Shown here: in pieces, positions 5,846 through 12,382 of the stretch
Position numbering within the stretch: position 1 is the stretch's first letter
How the letters are laid out: each line of letters starts with the position of its first letter
Assembly: GCA_016935955.1 (NCBI GenBank)
Contig: JAFGPY010000312.1
Location: 1-13,043, forward strand
Direction: 5' to 3'
DNA: 13,043 bases
Origin: Planctomycetota bacterium
GTDB taxonomy: Bacteria > Planctomycetota > Phycisphaerae > FEN-1346 > JAACEH01
The notes under the pieces: generated by a model
Told to the model about the DNA's origin: nothing
Databases searched by the model: none
What the model saw: only the letters and a program-made list of their open reading frames with translations
Position numbers and translations under genes: made by a program

Positions 5846-7888
5846 ATGGCATCGGAGATTCGTTTCACGAAAATCGTCGCCACGGCGGGGCCCGCCACCG
5901 AGAGCGAGGAGCGGCTGCGAAGCGTGTTTGCCGCCGGGTGCAACGTCGTGCGGCTGAATGCCTCGCACGGCACTGCCGCCTGGCGGGACGATCTGCTGCA
6001 GCGAATTCGCCGCGTCGCCGGCGAAATGAAGCTGCACGTGGCCGTGCTGCTGGACCTGTGCGGCCCGAAGATTCGCGTCGCGACGCTTAGCGACGATCCG
6101 CTGGTGCTCACGGCCGACGACGTGGTGACCATCGGCCGCCACGGCCTGCCCGAGGGCGCCGCCAAAGGGTTCTCCACCACGTATCCCGCCATCGTCGACG
6201 ATTGCCGCATCAATGAAACCATTCTGCTGGACGACGGGGCCCTGCGGCTGACCGTCACGGCGAAAGCGGCCGACCGTCTGACCTGCCGCGTGGCAGTGGG
6301 CGGCCGGCTGCTGCCGCGAAAAGGCATCAACCTGCCCGAGACGGTTATCTCGTCTCCGTCGCTGACCGCGAAGGACTTGGAGGATCTGGCCTGGGGCCTT
6401 GCGGCCGGAGTCGACTATGTGGGCCTGTCGTTCGTGAGGTGTGCGGACGACATCGTGGACCTGCGGCGGCGCATCCGCGAAGCCGGCTCGTCGGCACGGA
6501 TCGTGGCCAAGATCGAGAAGCCCGAGGCCGTCGCCGACATCGAGCGAATCGTCGCCCTGAGCGACGCCGTGATGGTGGCCCGCGGAGACCTGGGAGTCGA
6601 GATGGACGTGGCCGAGGTGCCGCTGATCCAGAAACGGATCACACGCATGGCTGTCCGGTCCGCCACGCCCGTGATCATCGCCACGCAGATGCTGCAGACG
6701 ATGATCCACCTGCCCTACCCCACGCGGGCCGAGGTGTCGGACATTGCCAACGCCATCCTGGACGGTGCGGACGCCATCATGCTTTCAGGCGAGACGGCCG
6801 TTGGCGACTATCCGGGCGAAGCCGTGGCCGTCATGGACCGCATCGCCAACCTGACCGAGGATCACGAGAAGGAATTCGGCGCGGGCCGATGGCGAAATGC
6901 AGATGTAGCCCGGCCGCCCTCGGCCGGGGACGAAGTAGATTCCTTTTCGACTTCCTCATCGCAGGCGGCCCGAGCCGAGTATCGAAGGAATCTACCTTAC
7001 TACCAGGTGACAGGCAAACCTCTATTTGTCACCTTCTGTACGAAGGACCGCATGGTGCTCCCTGAATCGGTTCGCGATATTGTTCTTCGCCACTGTGTTC
7101 ATGACCATGGGACCCGATACCAGCTTCACGGTGCGGTGGTAATGCCCGATCACGTGCACATGGTTCTGACGCCGCTACCGGACTGCCATGGCAACCCTTT
7201 CGGAGTTGGCGAGATTATGAGCGGCATCAAAGGCGCCTCGTCTCACTCCGTGAACAGAGCCTTGGGACGTCATGGTACTCTGTGGCAGGAAGAGTGGTTC
7301 GACCGGGTTCTGCGTAGCGACGAGAATACCCGCGTCAAAGTCGAGTACGTCTGTCAGAACCCGGTCCGCAAGAGCCTTGCCCCGACCGCAGACAGTTACC
7401 CCTGGTTATGGCGTGAGTGGATCGAGGGGCGAGAGATGTCCGTGGTCCCGGCCGAGGGCGGCCGGGCTACACAGGAAGGTATTTCGCTCCCGGCCGAGGG
7501 CGGCCGGGCCACATTGGAGGGGACGCCGGTGCTGGAACGCGCCCTGGCCGACGGAGCGGCGCGGATTGCCGCCGACGTCGGGGCACGGGCCATCGTCGTA
7601 CTGACCCATAGCGGCGCGACGGCCCAGGCCGTGAGCAAGCAGCGGCCGGACGTTTCCATCGTGGCCATCAGCGATCGGATCGAGACGTGCCGGCGAATGG
7701 CCCTGTATCGCGGCGTGTTTGCCGTGCACCACCAGGAAATCATCCGGTCGGCCGACCTGCGGAGCCGCGTCAGCCAGCTGCTGGCCGAAGGGAAATGGGT
7801 TGAGCCTGGTTCGACCGTGGTTATAATCAGTGGGCAGTTTCCGGACAAGCCGGGGTCGAGCGACATGCTGCAGGTTCACCGGCTCTGA
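5846..7888 (+). CDS. pyk: Pyruvate kinase with an in-frame RAYT transposase insertion between A and C domains
   Basis: 680 aa; pyruvate kinases are usually about 475. GGAGG (5832-5836) precedes ATG 5846. Residues 1-350 are the A/B-domain part: TKIVATAGPA, RLNASHG (36-42), LDLCGPKIR, catalytic K222 and metal ligands E224 (KIEKPEAV) and D248 (ARGDLGVE), then LSGETAVGDYPGEAV. Residues ~560-680 are the C domain (AADVGARAIVVLTHSGATA, then SKQRPD), which carries the allosteric site in this family. Residues ~354-556 are foreign: translated REP, RAYT domain (~370-530) with HUH motif H436-V-H438 and candidate catalytic Y501, then two more translated REPs. Removing them leaves about 476 aa, the normal size. 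The frame is open throughout, so both flanks look intact. Whether the chimera keeps kinase activity, is processed, or is a recent near-null allele cannot be told from sequence. The last step of glycolysis (PEP + ADP to pyruvate + ATP) is its ancestral role. Confidence 0.92.
   Translation: MASEIRFTKIVATAGPATESEERLRSVFAAGCNVVRLNASHGTAAWRDDLLQRIRRVAGEMKLHVAVLLDLCGPKIRVATLSDDPLVLTADDVVTIGRHGLPEGAAKGFSTTYPAIVDDCRINETILLDDGALRLTVTAKAADRLTCRVAVGGRLLPRKGINLPETVISSPSLTAKDLEDLAWGLAAGVDYVGLSFVRCADDIVDLRRRIREAGSSARIVAKIEKPEAVADIERIVALSDAVMVARGDLGVEMDVAEVPLIQKRITRMAVRSATPVIIATQMLQTMIHLPYPTRAEVSDIANAILDGADAIMLSGETAVGDYPGEAVAVMDRIANLTEDHEKEFGAGRWRNADVARPPSAGDEVDSFSTSSSQAARAEYRRNLPYYQVTGKPLFVTFCTKDRMVLPESVRDIVLRHCVHDHGTRYQLHGAVVMPDHVHMVLTPLPDCHGNPFGVGEIMSGIKGASSHSVNRALGRHGTLWQEEWFDRVLRSDENTRVKVEYVCQNPVRKSLAPTADSYPWLWREWIEGREMSVVPAEGGRATQEGISLPAEGGRATLEGTPVLERALADGAARIAADVGARAIVVLTHSGATAQAVSKQRPDVSIVAISDRIETCRRMALYRGVFAVHHQEIIRSADLRSRVSQLLAEGKWVEPGSTVVIISGQFPDKPGSSDMLQVHRL
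6905..6928 (+). repeat. Left REP (GTAG + perfect 8-bp hairpin), translated within pyk
   Basis: GTAG (6905-6908) is followed by CCCGGCCG, a CCCT loop and CGGCCGGG, a perfect 8-bp stem. In the pyk frame it encodes VARPPSAG. It is inverted relative to the two copies on the right of the transposase. Confidence 0.88.
6935..6995. repeat. 11-bp inverted repeat at the 5' side of the transposase
   Basis: GTAGATTCCTT (6935-6945) is perfectly complementary to AAGGAATCTAC (6985-6995), with 39 bases between. The arm begins with GTAG, like the REPs, but its core is unrelated. It lies between the left REP and the conserved part of the RAYT domain and would fold as a long-loop stem in DNA or mRNA. Confidence 0.5.
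7447..7470 (-). repeat. Right REP 1 (GTAG type), translated within pyk
   Basis: On the minus strand this reads GTAG (7470-7467), then CCCGGCCG, loop CCCT, CGGCCGGG. The 24-base unit is identical to the left REP but inverted. In the pyk frame it encodes PAEGGRAT. This orientation contains no stop codon in any of the three plus-strand frames. Confidence 0.88.
7489..7512 (-). repeat. Right REP 2 (GTGG type), translated within pyk
   Basis: On the minus strand this reads GTGG (7512-7509), followed by the same 20-base palindrome. It lies 42 bases (14 codons) from right REP 1 in the same orientation, so PAEGGRAT is encoded a second time. Having both GTAG and GTGG variants around one RAYT is a documented pattern for REPs. 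Confidence 0.87.
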
Positions 7889-7930
7889 CGCACTCGGCAA
7901 CGCCCCGCGGCCCATGGAGAACACGTCCTC

Positions 7931-8551
7931 ATGCACTCTCGACTGAGAACCTTTCTGGTGCTTGTCACCGTGGCGGCCGCGACGGCTGCATGCGGAGGTT
8001 GCGGGCAGCAGGCGGAACTAAGCAACCCGACGTTGGTGGCCACGCACGATCGGCTGGTGGTCCGCGAGCGGGTGACCGACATGCTCGAAGACATGTTCTT
8101 CGAGGTGGAACGTCCGCCGCGCGACCAGGGCCGCATCGACACGTTGCCGCTGGTTTCGGCCCACCCGACGGAGTTCTGGCGTCCGGACGTGCGAACGTGC
8201 GAGGACAAGGCGGAGACCTCTCTGCACACCGTGCGACGGACAGTGACGGTCTTCCTGCATGAACCGGGCGAGACCGAGGCCTCTTCCGCATCGGCGGACG
8301 CCGCGGCGGCAATGCCGGCTGCGGGAAGCGGATTGAGCATCGAGGTCATCGTCCGCAAGGAGCGGCTGGCGGTGGCCGGATCGATCGACGCGACCAGCGC
8401 CGGAGACATGTACTCGGTGTATCGCGGCCGCGTGCGGGCCATCGAGGATTACGAGAAGGACTACGGCGTCGGCGAGACGTGGGTGGACTACGGCCGCGAC
8501 GCCGTCCTTGAGCAGTACATCCTGCAGCGAATTCTGAAACGCATCGGATAA
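7931..8551 (+). CDS. Putative lipoprotein of unknown function
   Basis: 206 aa, starting 42 bases after the pyk stop, so probably the last gene of the aspS-pyk operon. GGAGA lies 10 bases before ATG 7931. The N-terminus MHSRLRTFLVLVTVAAATAA followed by CGGC looks like a signal peptide ending in a weak lipobox (TAAC), which would anchor the protein to a membrane through Cys21. The mature part has an acidic, helix-prone start, a strand-rich middle (SLHTVRRTVTVFL), an Ala-rich linker, then a region with VIVRKERLAVAGS and a C-terminal helix ending in QYILQRILKRIG. I recognise no family and assign no function. The lipoprotein call depends on the weak lipobox. Confidence 0.72.
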   Translation: MHSRLRTFLVLVTVAAATAACGGCGQQAELSNPTLVATHDRLVVRERVTDMLEDMFFEVERPPRDQGRIDTLPLVSAHPTEFWRPDVRTCEDKAETSLHTVRRTVTVFLHEPGETEASSASADAAAAMPAAGSGLSIEVIVRKERLAVAGSIDATSAGDMYSVYRGRVRAIEDYEKDYGVGETWVDYGRDAVLEQYILQRILKRIG

Positions 8552-8575
8552 TGCCAACCGACCTCTGAATGTAGT

Positions 8576-8614
8576 TGGCGTCGGACGCCACACCGGCCCC
8601 ATCACTCGCCGGTG
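8576..8614. terminator. Paired hairpins between convergent genes
   Basis: TGGCGTC and GACGCCA (8576-8590) form a tight palindrome, and CACCGGC (8591-8597) pairs with GCCGGTG (8608-8614) around 10 bases. They lie where the plus-strand lipoprotein gene (stop at 8551) meets the minus-strand LTxxQ protein (stop at 8602-8604), so they could end transcription from both sides. T tracts are poor. The second stem overlaps the last codons of the minus-strand gene. Confidence 0.4.
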
Positions 8615-9414
8615 TTCTGGTATTGGATGGATTGGCTGGTGACTTGCCGCGGACCGTAGAGTTTGCGCATGGTCGCGGTCGACTTCATGTCGCCGGAAAG
8701 CATCTCCATCTGCTCCGCCGTCAGCACTTCGCCAAGAAGCGCCTTGTATTGCTCATTGAGCTGCTCGCGACGGATGCGGCTCTCCTCGGCATAGAGTCGC
8801 GCGTACTCGGCACGCAGGGTCTCGATGGCCGCCTGGTCCTTGTCGGTCACGGCCTTCTGAAGGTCGCTACGAACCTGGTCGCGCTGGGACCATAACTGGC
8901 TCAAGGCCTCCTCGATTTTCGGCTTCATGGCCTGGTCGATGCGGCCGACCTCGGCTTTTTGCTGATCTGTCAGCCGCAAGGTCGGATCGACCGCCCGCTC
9001 CAACTGCTGCAGCACGTAGGTGCCGGGCAGACGATACTTGACCTCGGTTCGCATGCGGGTCCAGCGGGCCGCGACCATGGCCTTGCGCTGCTGCGGGCTG
9101 ATGGCGATCGTGTACTGCCCGGTCTTGTCCAGCGGACGAGTCGGGCGGTCGTCGCCGCCCGCGGCATCCTGCGAAACGTGTTCCTCGGATGCCACCATGC
9201 GGTGCGACAGGTCCGGCTGCTTCTTCGTCTCGAACGGAACGTCACCTGCAATCGGCTGCGGAGCGGCAGAATCCACCGGGGCCTGGACCGCCCCGGTGTC
9301 GGGAGCGGCTGGCTCCTCGGGTCCGCGCATGGCGTGGACCAGCAGCAAGCCGCCCGCAATCACGGCCGCCGCGACTGCGATGCTGATCAGAGTTGTGTTG
9401 AGTCTTGCCGTCAT
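8602..9414 (-). CDS. Membrane-anchored LTxxQ/Spy-like protein, paralog 1
   Basis: 270 aa; GGAG lies 5 bases before ATG 9414. A single N-terminal membrane segment (residues ~8-29, ending LLLVHAM) is followed by a Pro/Ala-rich, probably extracytoplasmic linker (~30-60). From about residue 105 the protein is charged and helical: SPQQRKAMVAARWTRM, then LRLTDQQKAEVGRI, long helices rich in Gln, Arg and Glu (coiled-coil-like, ~150-235), and LTAEQMEML near 240. The paired LTxxQ elements and helical spacing resemble Spy/CpxP-type proteins, which in enterobacteria are periplasmic chaperones or stress sensors; similarity here is only to the pattern. It has the same architecture as the gene upstream (9570-10361), with 155 bases between them, so the pair probably arose by duplication and may be co-transcribed. 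Confidence 0.78.
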   Translation of the reverse strand: MTARLNTTLISIAVAAAVIAGGLLLVHAMRGPEEPAAPDTGAVQAPVDSAAPQPIAGDVPFETKKQPDLSHRMVASEEHVSQDAAGGDDRPTRPLDKTGQYTIAISPQQRKAMVAARWTRMRTEVKYRLPGTYVLQQLERAVDPTLRLTDQQKAEVGRIDQAMKPKIEEALSQLWSQRDQVRSDLQKAVTDKDQAAIETLRAEYARLYAEESRIRREQLNEQYKALLGEVLTAEQMEMLSGDMKSTATMRKLYGPRQVTSQSIQYQNTGE

Positions 9415-9569
9415 CTGTTCTCCAACAGGCGACGCGATTGGTCCGCCCGCTCCGCGGGGCCGTCCCTGCCCCGCACAAAGTCTATTGTCGGCATACCGCC
9501 GGTCGGCTCAGCAGCCTATCACGGTGCCGTGTGCGAAACCGGCCGCGGCCGCCCTCGCCCAGAGAGAGC

Positions 9570-10361
9570 CTACCGCCGCACCTCGGGCCGTTGCGGCGAT
9601 CGGCCGACGTTGTCGCGCTTCTTCAACCAGTCAAGCTGTTCCGGCGTCAGGATATCCTGGAGTTGCAGCTTCAATTCCTCGTTGTACTGGTTCTTGATCT
9701 CCTCGGTCTCTTTCAAAACGTCACGAAGCTCATCGTTGAGCGGCCCGATCTCCTCACGCCGTCCCTGCCGGAACAGTTGTGCGATCTCCTGTCGCAGTTC
9801 CCCCTCGCGAGTCCACAGCACCGCCAGAGAATCCTTCATCCGCGGCCGCATCGGTTCGATGATGCCGTTGATCTGCTGACTCTGGAGGTCGGTCAGTCGG
9901 AGAATCTCGTCGCGCTGCCACTTGAGGTTCTCGACGACAGCCTGCGTCCGCAGACGGTAACGATACTCTTCGCGGTACTTGTCACGCCGTTCCTGTGAAA
10001 TCTGTCGCAGCACTTCGTTCTTCTCGTCCTGCGACAGAGTGGCCAGCAGGTCGCCGATCCGCTTCTTCACGTCGTCCGACGCCTCATCCGGTGGATCGGG
10101 GTCGGTGGGGGCGGGCTCCGGCGCCATTTCCTCCGGCGGCACCTCGGCAGGCGGCGCCGGGGTGTTCGCGGACGCGACGGGCGGTCTCGGCTGCGGGCGT
10201 TCCTCGGGGGTTTCCACGGGCGTGTCGGACGTGTTCGATGCAACAGTTGGCGGCTTGGTGTCCCTGTTCATTGCGCCGACGTGGCGATAGACGACAAAGC
10301 CCACCACCGTCCCGGTCAGCACCACGACGACGGCCGCAATAGCCAGCACTGTCCTGTGCAT
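9570..10361 (-). CDS. Membrane-anchored LTxxQ/Spy-like protein, paralog 2
   Basis: 263 aa; AAAGGGA lies just before ATG 10361. It has an N-terminal membrane segment (residues ~5-26, VLAIAAVVVVLTGTVVGFVV), a long Pro/Glu/Thr-rich linker (~35-95, with PAPPAEVPPEEMAPEPAP) and a charged helical domain. The latter holds LRLTDLQSQQINGI, a long Glu/Arg/Gln-rich coiled-coil-like stretch and LTPEQLDWLKK near the C-terminus. Layout and the two LTxxQ elements match the downstream gene at 8602-9414, though sequence identity is low by eye. The likely topology is a short cytoplasmic tail, one membrane pass and an extracytoplasmic helical domain. No partner gene such as a sensor kinase or sigma factor is in view, and function is unknown. 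A separate promoter (10448-10477) fits it as the first gene of the pair. Confidence 0.76.
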   Translation of the reverse strand: MHRTVLAIAAVVVVLTGTVVGFVVYRHVGAMNRDTKPPTVASNTSDTPVETPEERPQPRPPVASANTPAPPAEVPPEEMAPEPAPTDPDPPDEASDDVKKRIGDLLATLSQDEKNEVLRQISQERRDKYREEYRYRLRTQAVVENLKWQRDEILRLTDLQSQQINGIIEPMRPRMKDSLAVLWTREGELRQEIAQLFRQGRREEIGPLNDELRDVLKETEEIKNQYNEELKLQLQDILTPEQLDWLKKRDNVGRSPQRPEVRR

Positions 10362-10447
10362 ACCAATCCCTTTCGCGAAGGCCCCGATCCCGGGGGCCCA
10401 TGAATCCTACCGGAGCCGGCTCGACGTCGCAGGGCCGCCCACAACTG

Positions 10448-10477
10448 TTTATACGGCCGACGCCGGTCATTCCGCAA
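10448..10477 (-). promoter_or_regulatory. Possible promoter for the LTxxQ gene pair
   Basis: On the minus strand TTGCGG (10477-10472) and TATAAA (10453-10448) are 18 bases apart, matching the consensus at 4 and 5 of 6 positions. It lies in the 151-base gap after the GH43 stop. Transcription would start near 10441, about 80 bases before ATG 10361. A GGCCCC/GGGGCC hairpin (10381-10399) lies in the resulting leader. Confidence 0.42.
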
Positions 10478-10512
10478 GGGCCTTTCCGGACGTTGACCCC
10501 GACCCGCAGCGG

Positions 10513-12087
10513 CTAGCGGCCCACGTAACTGAACCAATCGAAGTCGGCGTGCAGCCGTGTCCCGGAAAGGTCATTGGCCGCCAGGCCCACGAAGGCCCCG
10601 GTGAACGAGAAACCGAAGTTCTGGGCCTCCTCGTCGGACAGGATCGAGCCGTCCTGGGCCTGCCCGACATCCTGCCACGAGCGACCGTTCGGACCGGCCG
10701 CAAACTGGTACCGGTCGCCGCGGGCCTGGACACGAAGGTGGAACTGCGGCCATTCGGCTCGGATGCGGCCTTCGAGCGTCAGGTCCGAGCCGTAGCGGCG
10801 AACCAGTTCGACCACGATCCCCTCGTGCTCGTCCCGCCCGACGCGCAGCCAATAGTAATTCGTGTGGCAATAGTAGCACGTCAAGCCGGCGAACTGCCAC
10901 GGGTTCTCGGGCTCGTACTCCATGCAGGTGGCGGCGTCGAAGTCGCGGCTCTCGATGCGACGAGCCACGAGGGCCTGACGCTGATTGGTCTCCAGCGGGT
11001 GGGCGAGCCCCGTCAGCCGCAGCCAGCCTTTTCGCGCGGTTAACGAGACCTCGTCCTCATGCGGCAGGCGGAGCGTATTCCAGTGCAGGCCCAGTTCCGG
11101 ACCGTCAAAGTCATCGTAGTCCGGGGCGGTCTCGACGTCGCCCTGCGGCAGGACGGGCGCCGGCACGTCGAGCCGCGGATGCGGGCTGTCGAAGTAGAAC
11201 CAACCGTCGTCGCGCCATTGCCCGCGCTCGATGGCCGTCTCGCGGCCCAGGACGCATCGCTTGTCCTTGTTCGGCCGGCCGCATAGGAACACTCCGTACC
11301 ACTGGCCGTCGGGCGTCTCGACGAGGTTGCCATGGCCGGCCTTCTGCAGCGTCGCGTCGGTGCCGAGGGCCGTCATGATCGGGTTCTGCGGGTGAACCAC
11401 ATAGGGCCCCAGCAGGGACCGCGACCGGGCCAGGGTCAGGGCGTGATGGTATCCGGTGCCACCCTCGGCGCAGAGGATGTAGTAATAGTCGTCGCGCTTG
11501 AACAGGTGCGGGCCTTCGGTTGCGCCGAGGTCGGTGCCGTGGAACACGTTCGTCACCGGGCCGACCAGTCGCTTCGCCTGGCGGTCGTACTCCTGCACGA
11601 GCAGCCCGTCGAAAAACTTCTGCCCCGGGCGATAGCCCAGGTACATGTTGATCATCCACGTGCGTCCGTCATCGTCGTGGAAGAACGAGGGATCGAAACC
11701 CGTACGGTTGAGGTACGCCGGCTCGGACCACGGACCGCGCGGGTCCTCGGCCGTGACAACGTAGTTCGGCGTTTCGATCGGCGCGTAGCGGCTGGGGCGA
11801 TTGACGTTCGTGTAGACCATGTAGAACAGCCCGTCGGCCTGGCAGTAGCTCAGGGCCGGAGCCCAGATGCCGCCGGAGTCGGGAATGCGGTCCATCTCCA
11901 GCTGCGACCGCCGCGTCAGGGCATAGCCGACCAGTTGCCAGTGCACCAGGTCGCGCGAATGCGAGATCGGCACGCCCGGCCACCATTGGAAACTCGAATT
12001 GGCGATGTAGAAGTCGTCGCCCTTGCGGCAAATGCACGGGTCCGGGTGAAATCCCGGCAGAATCGGATTCCTGATCGTTTGCGGCAT
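10513..12087 (-). CDS. GH43 family beta-xylosidase / alpha-L-arabinofuranosidase-type enzyme
   Basis: 524 aa from ATG 12087, which has GGGAG 6 bases upstream and begins MPQTIRNPILPGFHPDPCIC as GH43 homologs do. The frame is open to 12222, but the added residues look non-coding. Residues 1-~315 form the five-bladed beta-propeller. By family comparison the catalytic residues are D16 (FHPDP, general base), D132 (GFDPSFFHDDDG, pKa modulator) and E191 (ATEGPHLFKRDDYYYI, general acid). Residues ~330-524 (DDFDGPELGLHWNTLRLP to RLHADFDWFSYVG) are the beta-sandwich domain that completes the active site in XynB-like beta-xylosidases, containing FAGLTCYYCHTNYYWLRV. It should release xylose or arabinose from the ends of xylo-oligosaccharides. 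No signal peptide is seen, so it is probably cytoplasmic and works on imported oligosaccharides. Exact substrate is not determinable. Confidence 0.93.
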   Translation of the reverse strand: MPQTIRNPILPGFHPDPCICRKGDDFYIANSSFQWWPGVPISHSRDLVHWQLVGYALTRRSQLEMDRIPDSGGIWAPALSYCQADGLFYMVYTNVNRPSRYAPIETPNYVVTAEDPRGPWSEPAYLNRTGFDPSFFHDDDGRTWMINMYLGYRPGQKFFDGLLVQEYDRQAKRLVGPVTNVFHGTDLGATEGPHLFKRDDYYYILCAEGGTGYHHALTLARSRSLLGPYVVHPQNPIMTALGTDATLQKAGHGNLVETPDGQWYGVFLCGRPNKDKRCVLGRETAIERGQWRDDGWFYFDSPHPRLDVPAPVLPQGDVETAPDYDDFDGPELGLHWNTLRLPHEDEVSLTARKGWLRLTGLAHPLETNQRQALVARRIESRDFDAATCMEYEPENPWQFAGLTCYYCHTNYYWLRVGRDEHEGIVVELVRRYGSDLTLEGRIRAEWPQFHLRVQARGDRYQFAAGPNGRSWQDVGQAQDGSILSDEEAQNFGFSFTGAFVGLAANDLSGTRLHADFDWFSYVGR

Positions 12088-12261
12088 GACCGTCTCCCAA
12101 GGCATCGACGCGACCCCGCCACGGTGTGCCGGGGCGTCCACACAAAGCATACCGCCGCCCTCCGGCCTCCGCAAGGTCCGACAGCCGCCTCGAACGGGCA
12201 CAAAAGGAATAGTGCCATCCACCGAAAACTATCCTGGCCACGGCATCTGACCTGACCGCCC

Positions 12262-12290
12262 TTGACTTGGACGCCGTTTCGTGTCACACT
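12262..12290 (+). promoter_or_regulatory. Possible promoter for the lectin-like protein
   Basis: TTGACT (12262-12267) is a 5 of 6 match to the -35 box. After 17 bases the best -10 is CACACT (12285-12290), only 3 of 6. The call is weak and rests mainly on the -35 box and position. Confidence 0.3.
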
Positions 12291-12299
12291 GACGACAGA

Positions 12300-12327
12300 G
12301 CGTTTCCGCCACGGCGGACGGAAACGC
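12300..12327. promoter_or_regulatory. Inverted repeat in the leader of the lectin-like gene
   Basis: GCGTTTCCG (12300-12308) is perfectly complementary to CGGAAACGC (12319-12327), with 10 bases between. The inner bases can pair alternatively as CCGCC/GGCGG. It lies just after the possible promoter and 55 bases before the GTG start, so it could be an operator or an mRNA leader stem. In the rest of the divergent gap 12088-12382 I see no clear GH43 promoter. Confidence 0.4.
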
Positions 12328-12382
12328 GGCTAATTTGGCGACCACCTGCCACTGAACAATCTACCGTGGAAAGGGGACAATC

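Larger units (their letters stand above)
6905..7512 (+). mobile_element. REP-RAYT element (IS200-like Y1 transposase) inserted in pyk
   Basis: The unit runs from the left REP (GTAG at 6905) to the end of the second right REP (CCAC at 7512), 608 bases. The transposase core spans about residues 370-530 of the fused frame: AEYRRNLPYYQVTGKPLFVT, AVVMPDHVHMVLTP with the HUH pair, GTLWQEEWFDRVLRSDEN, EYVCQNPVR with the likely catalytic tyrosine Y501, and DSYPWLWREW. These are RAYT/TnpA-REP (Y1_Tnp) signatures, and the domain looks complete. No ATG, GTG or TTG occurs in frame between the left REP and the core; the first in-frame ATG is at 7052, inside the domain, so separate translation would remove its start. 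No target-site duplication is visible, as expected for this family. The insert is visibly less GC-rich than the pyk sequence around it. Confidence 0.88.

Noticed and set aside
3995..6709. A 904-codon open frame on the minus strand opposite aspS and pyk.
   Set aside because: It is antisense to two highly conserved genes and has shadow-frame composition; long antisense frames are expected at this GC content.
6439..7065. A 208-codon plus-strand frame overlapping pyk and the RAYT.
   Set aside because: It is in a different frame from both conserved proteins and has no recognisable motif. The conserved residues all lie in the 5846-7888 frame.
6905..7512. The palindromic repeats considered as a CRISPR array.
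   Set aside because: Only three copies, in mixed orientation, with a transposase between them and no regular spacers. GTAG/GTGG plus hairpin fits REP, not CRISPR.
8571..8590. GTAG followed one base later by a TGGCGTC/GACGCCA palindrome, resembling another REP.
   Set aside because: The palindrome has an unrelated core, is offset by one base from GTAG, and is already explained as a hairpin between convergent genes. GTAG is common by chance.
12088..12222. N-terminal extension of the GH43 protein to 12222.
   Set aside because: GH43 homologs begin close to NPILPGFHPDP. ATG 12087 has GGGAG at the right distance, and the extra residues show no signal peptide or domain.
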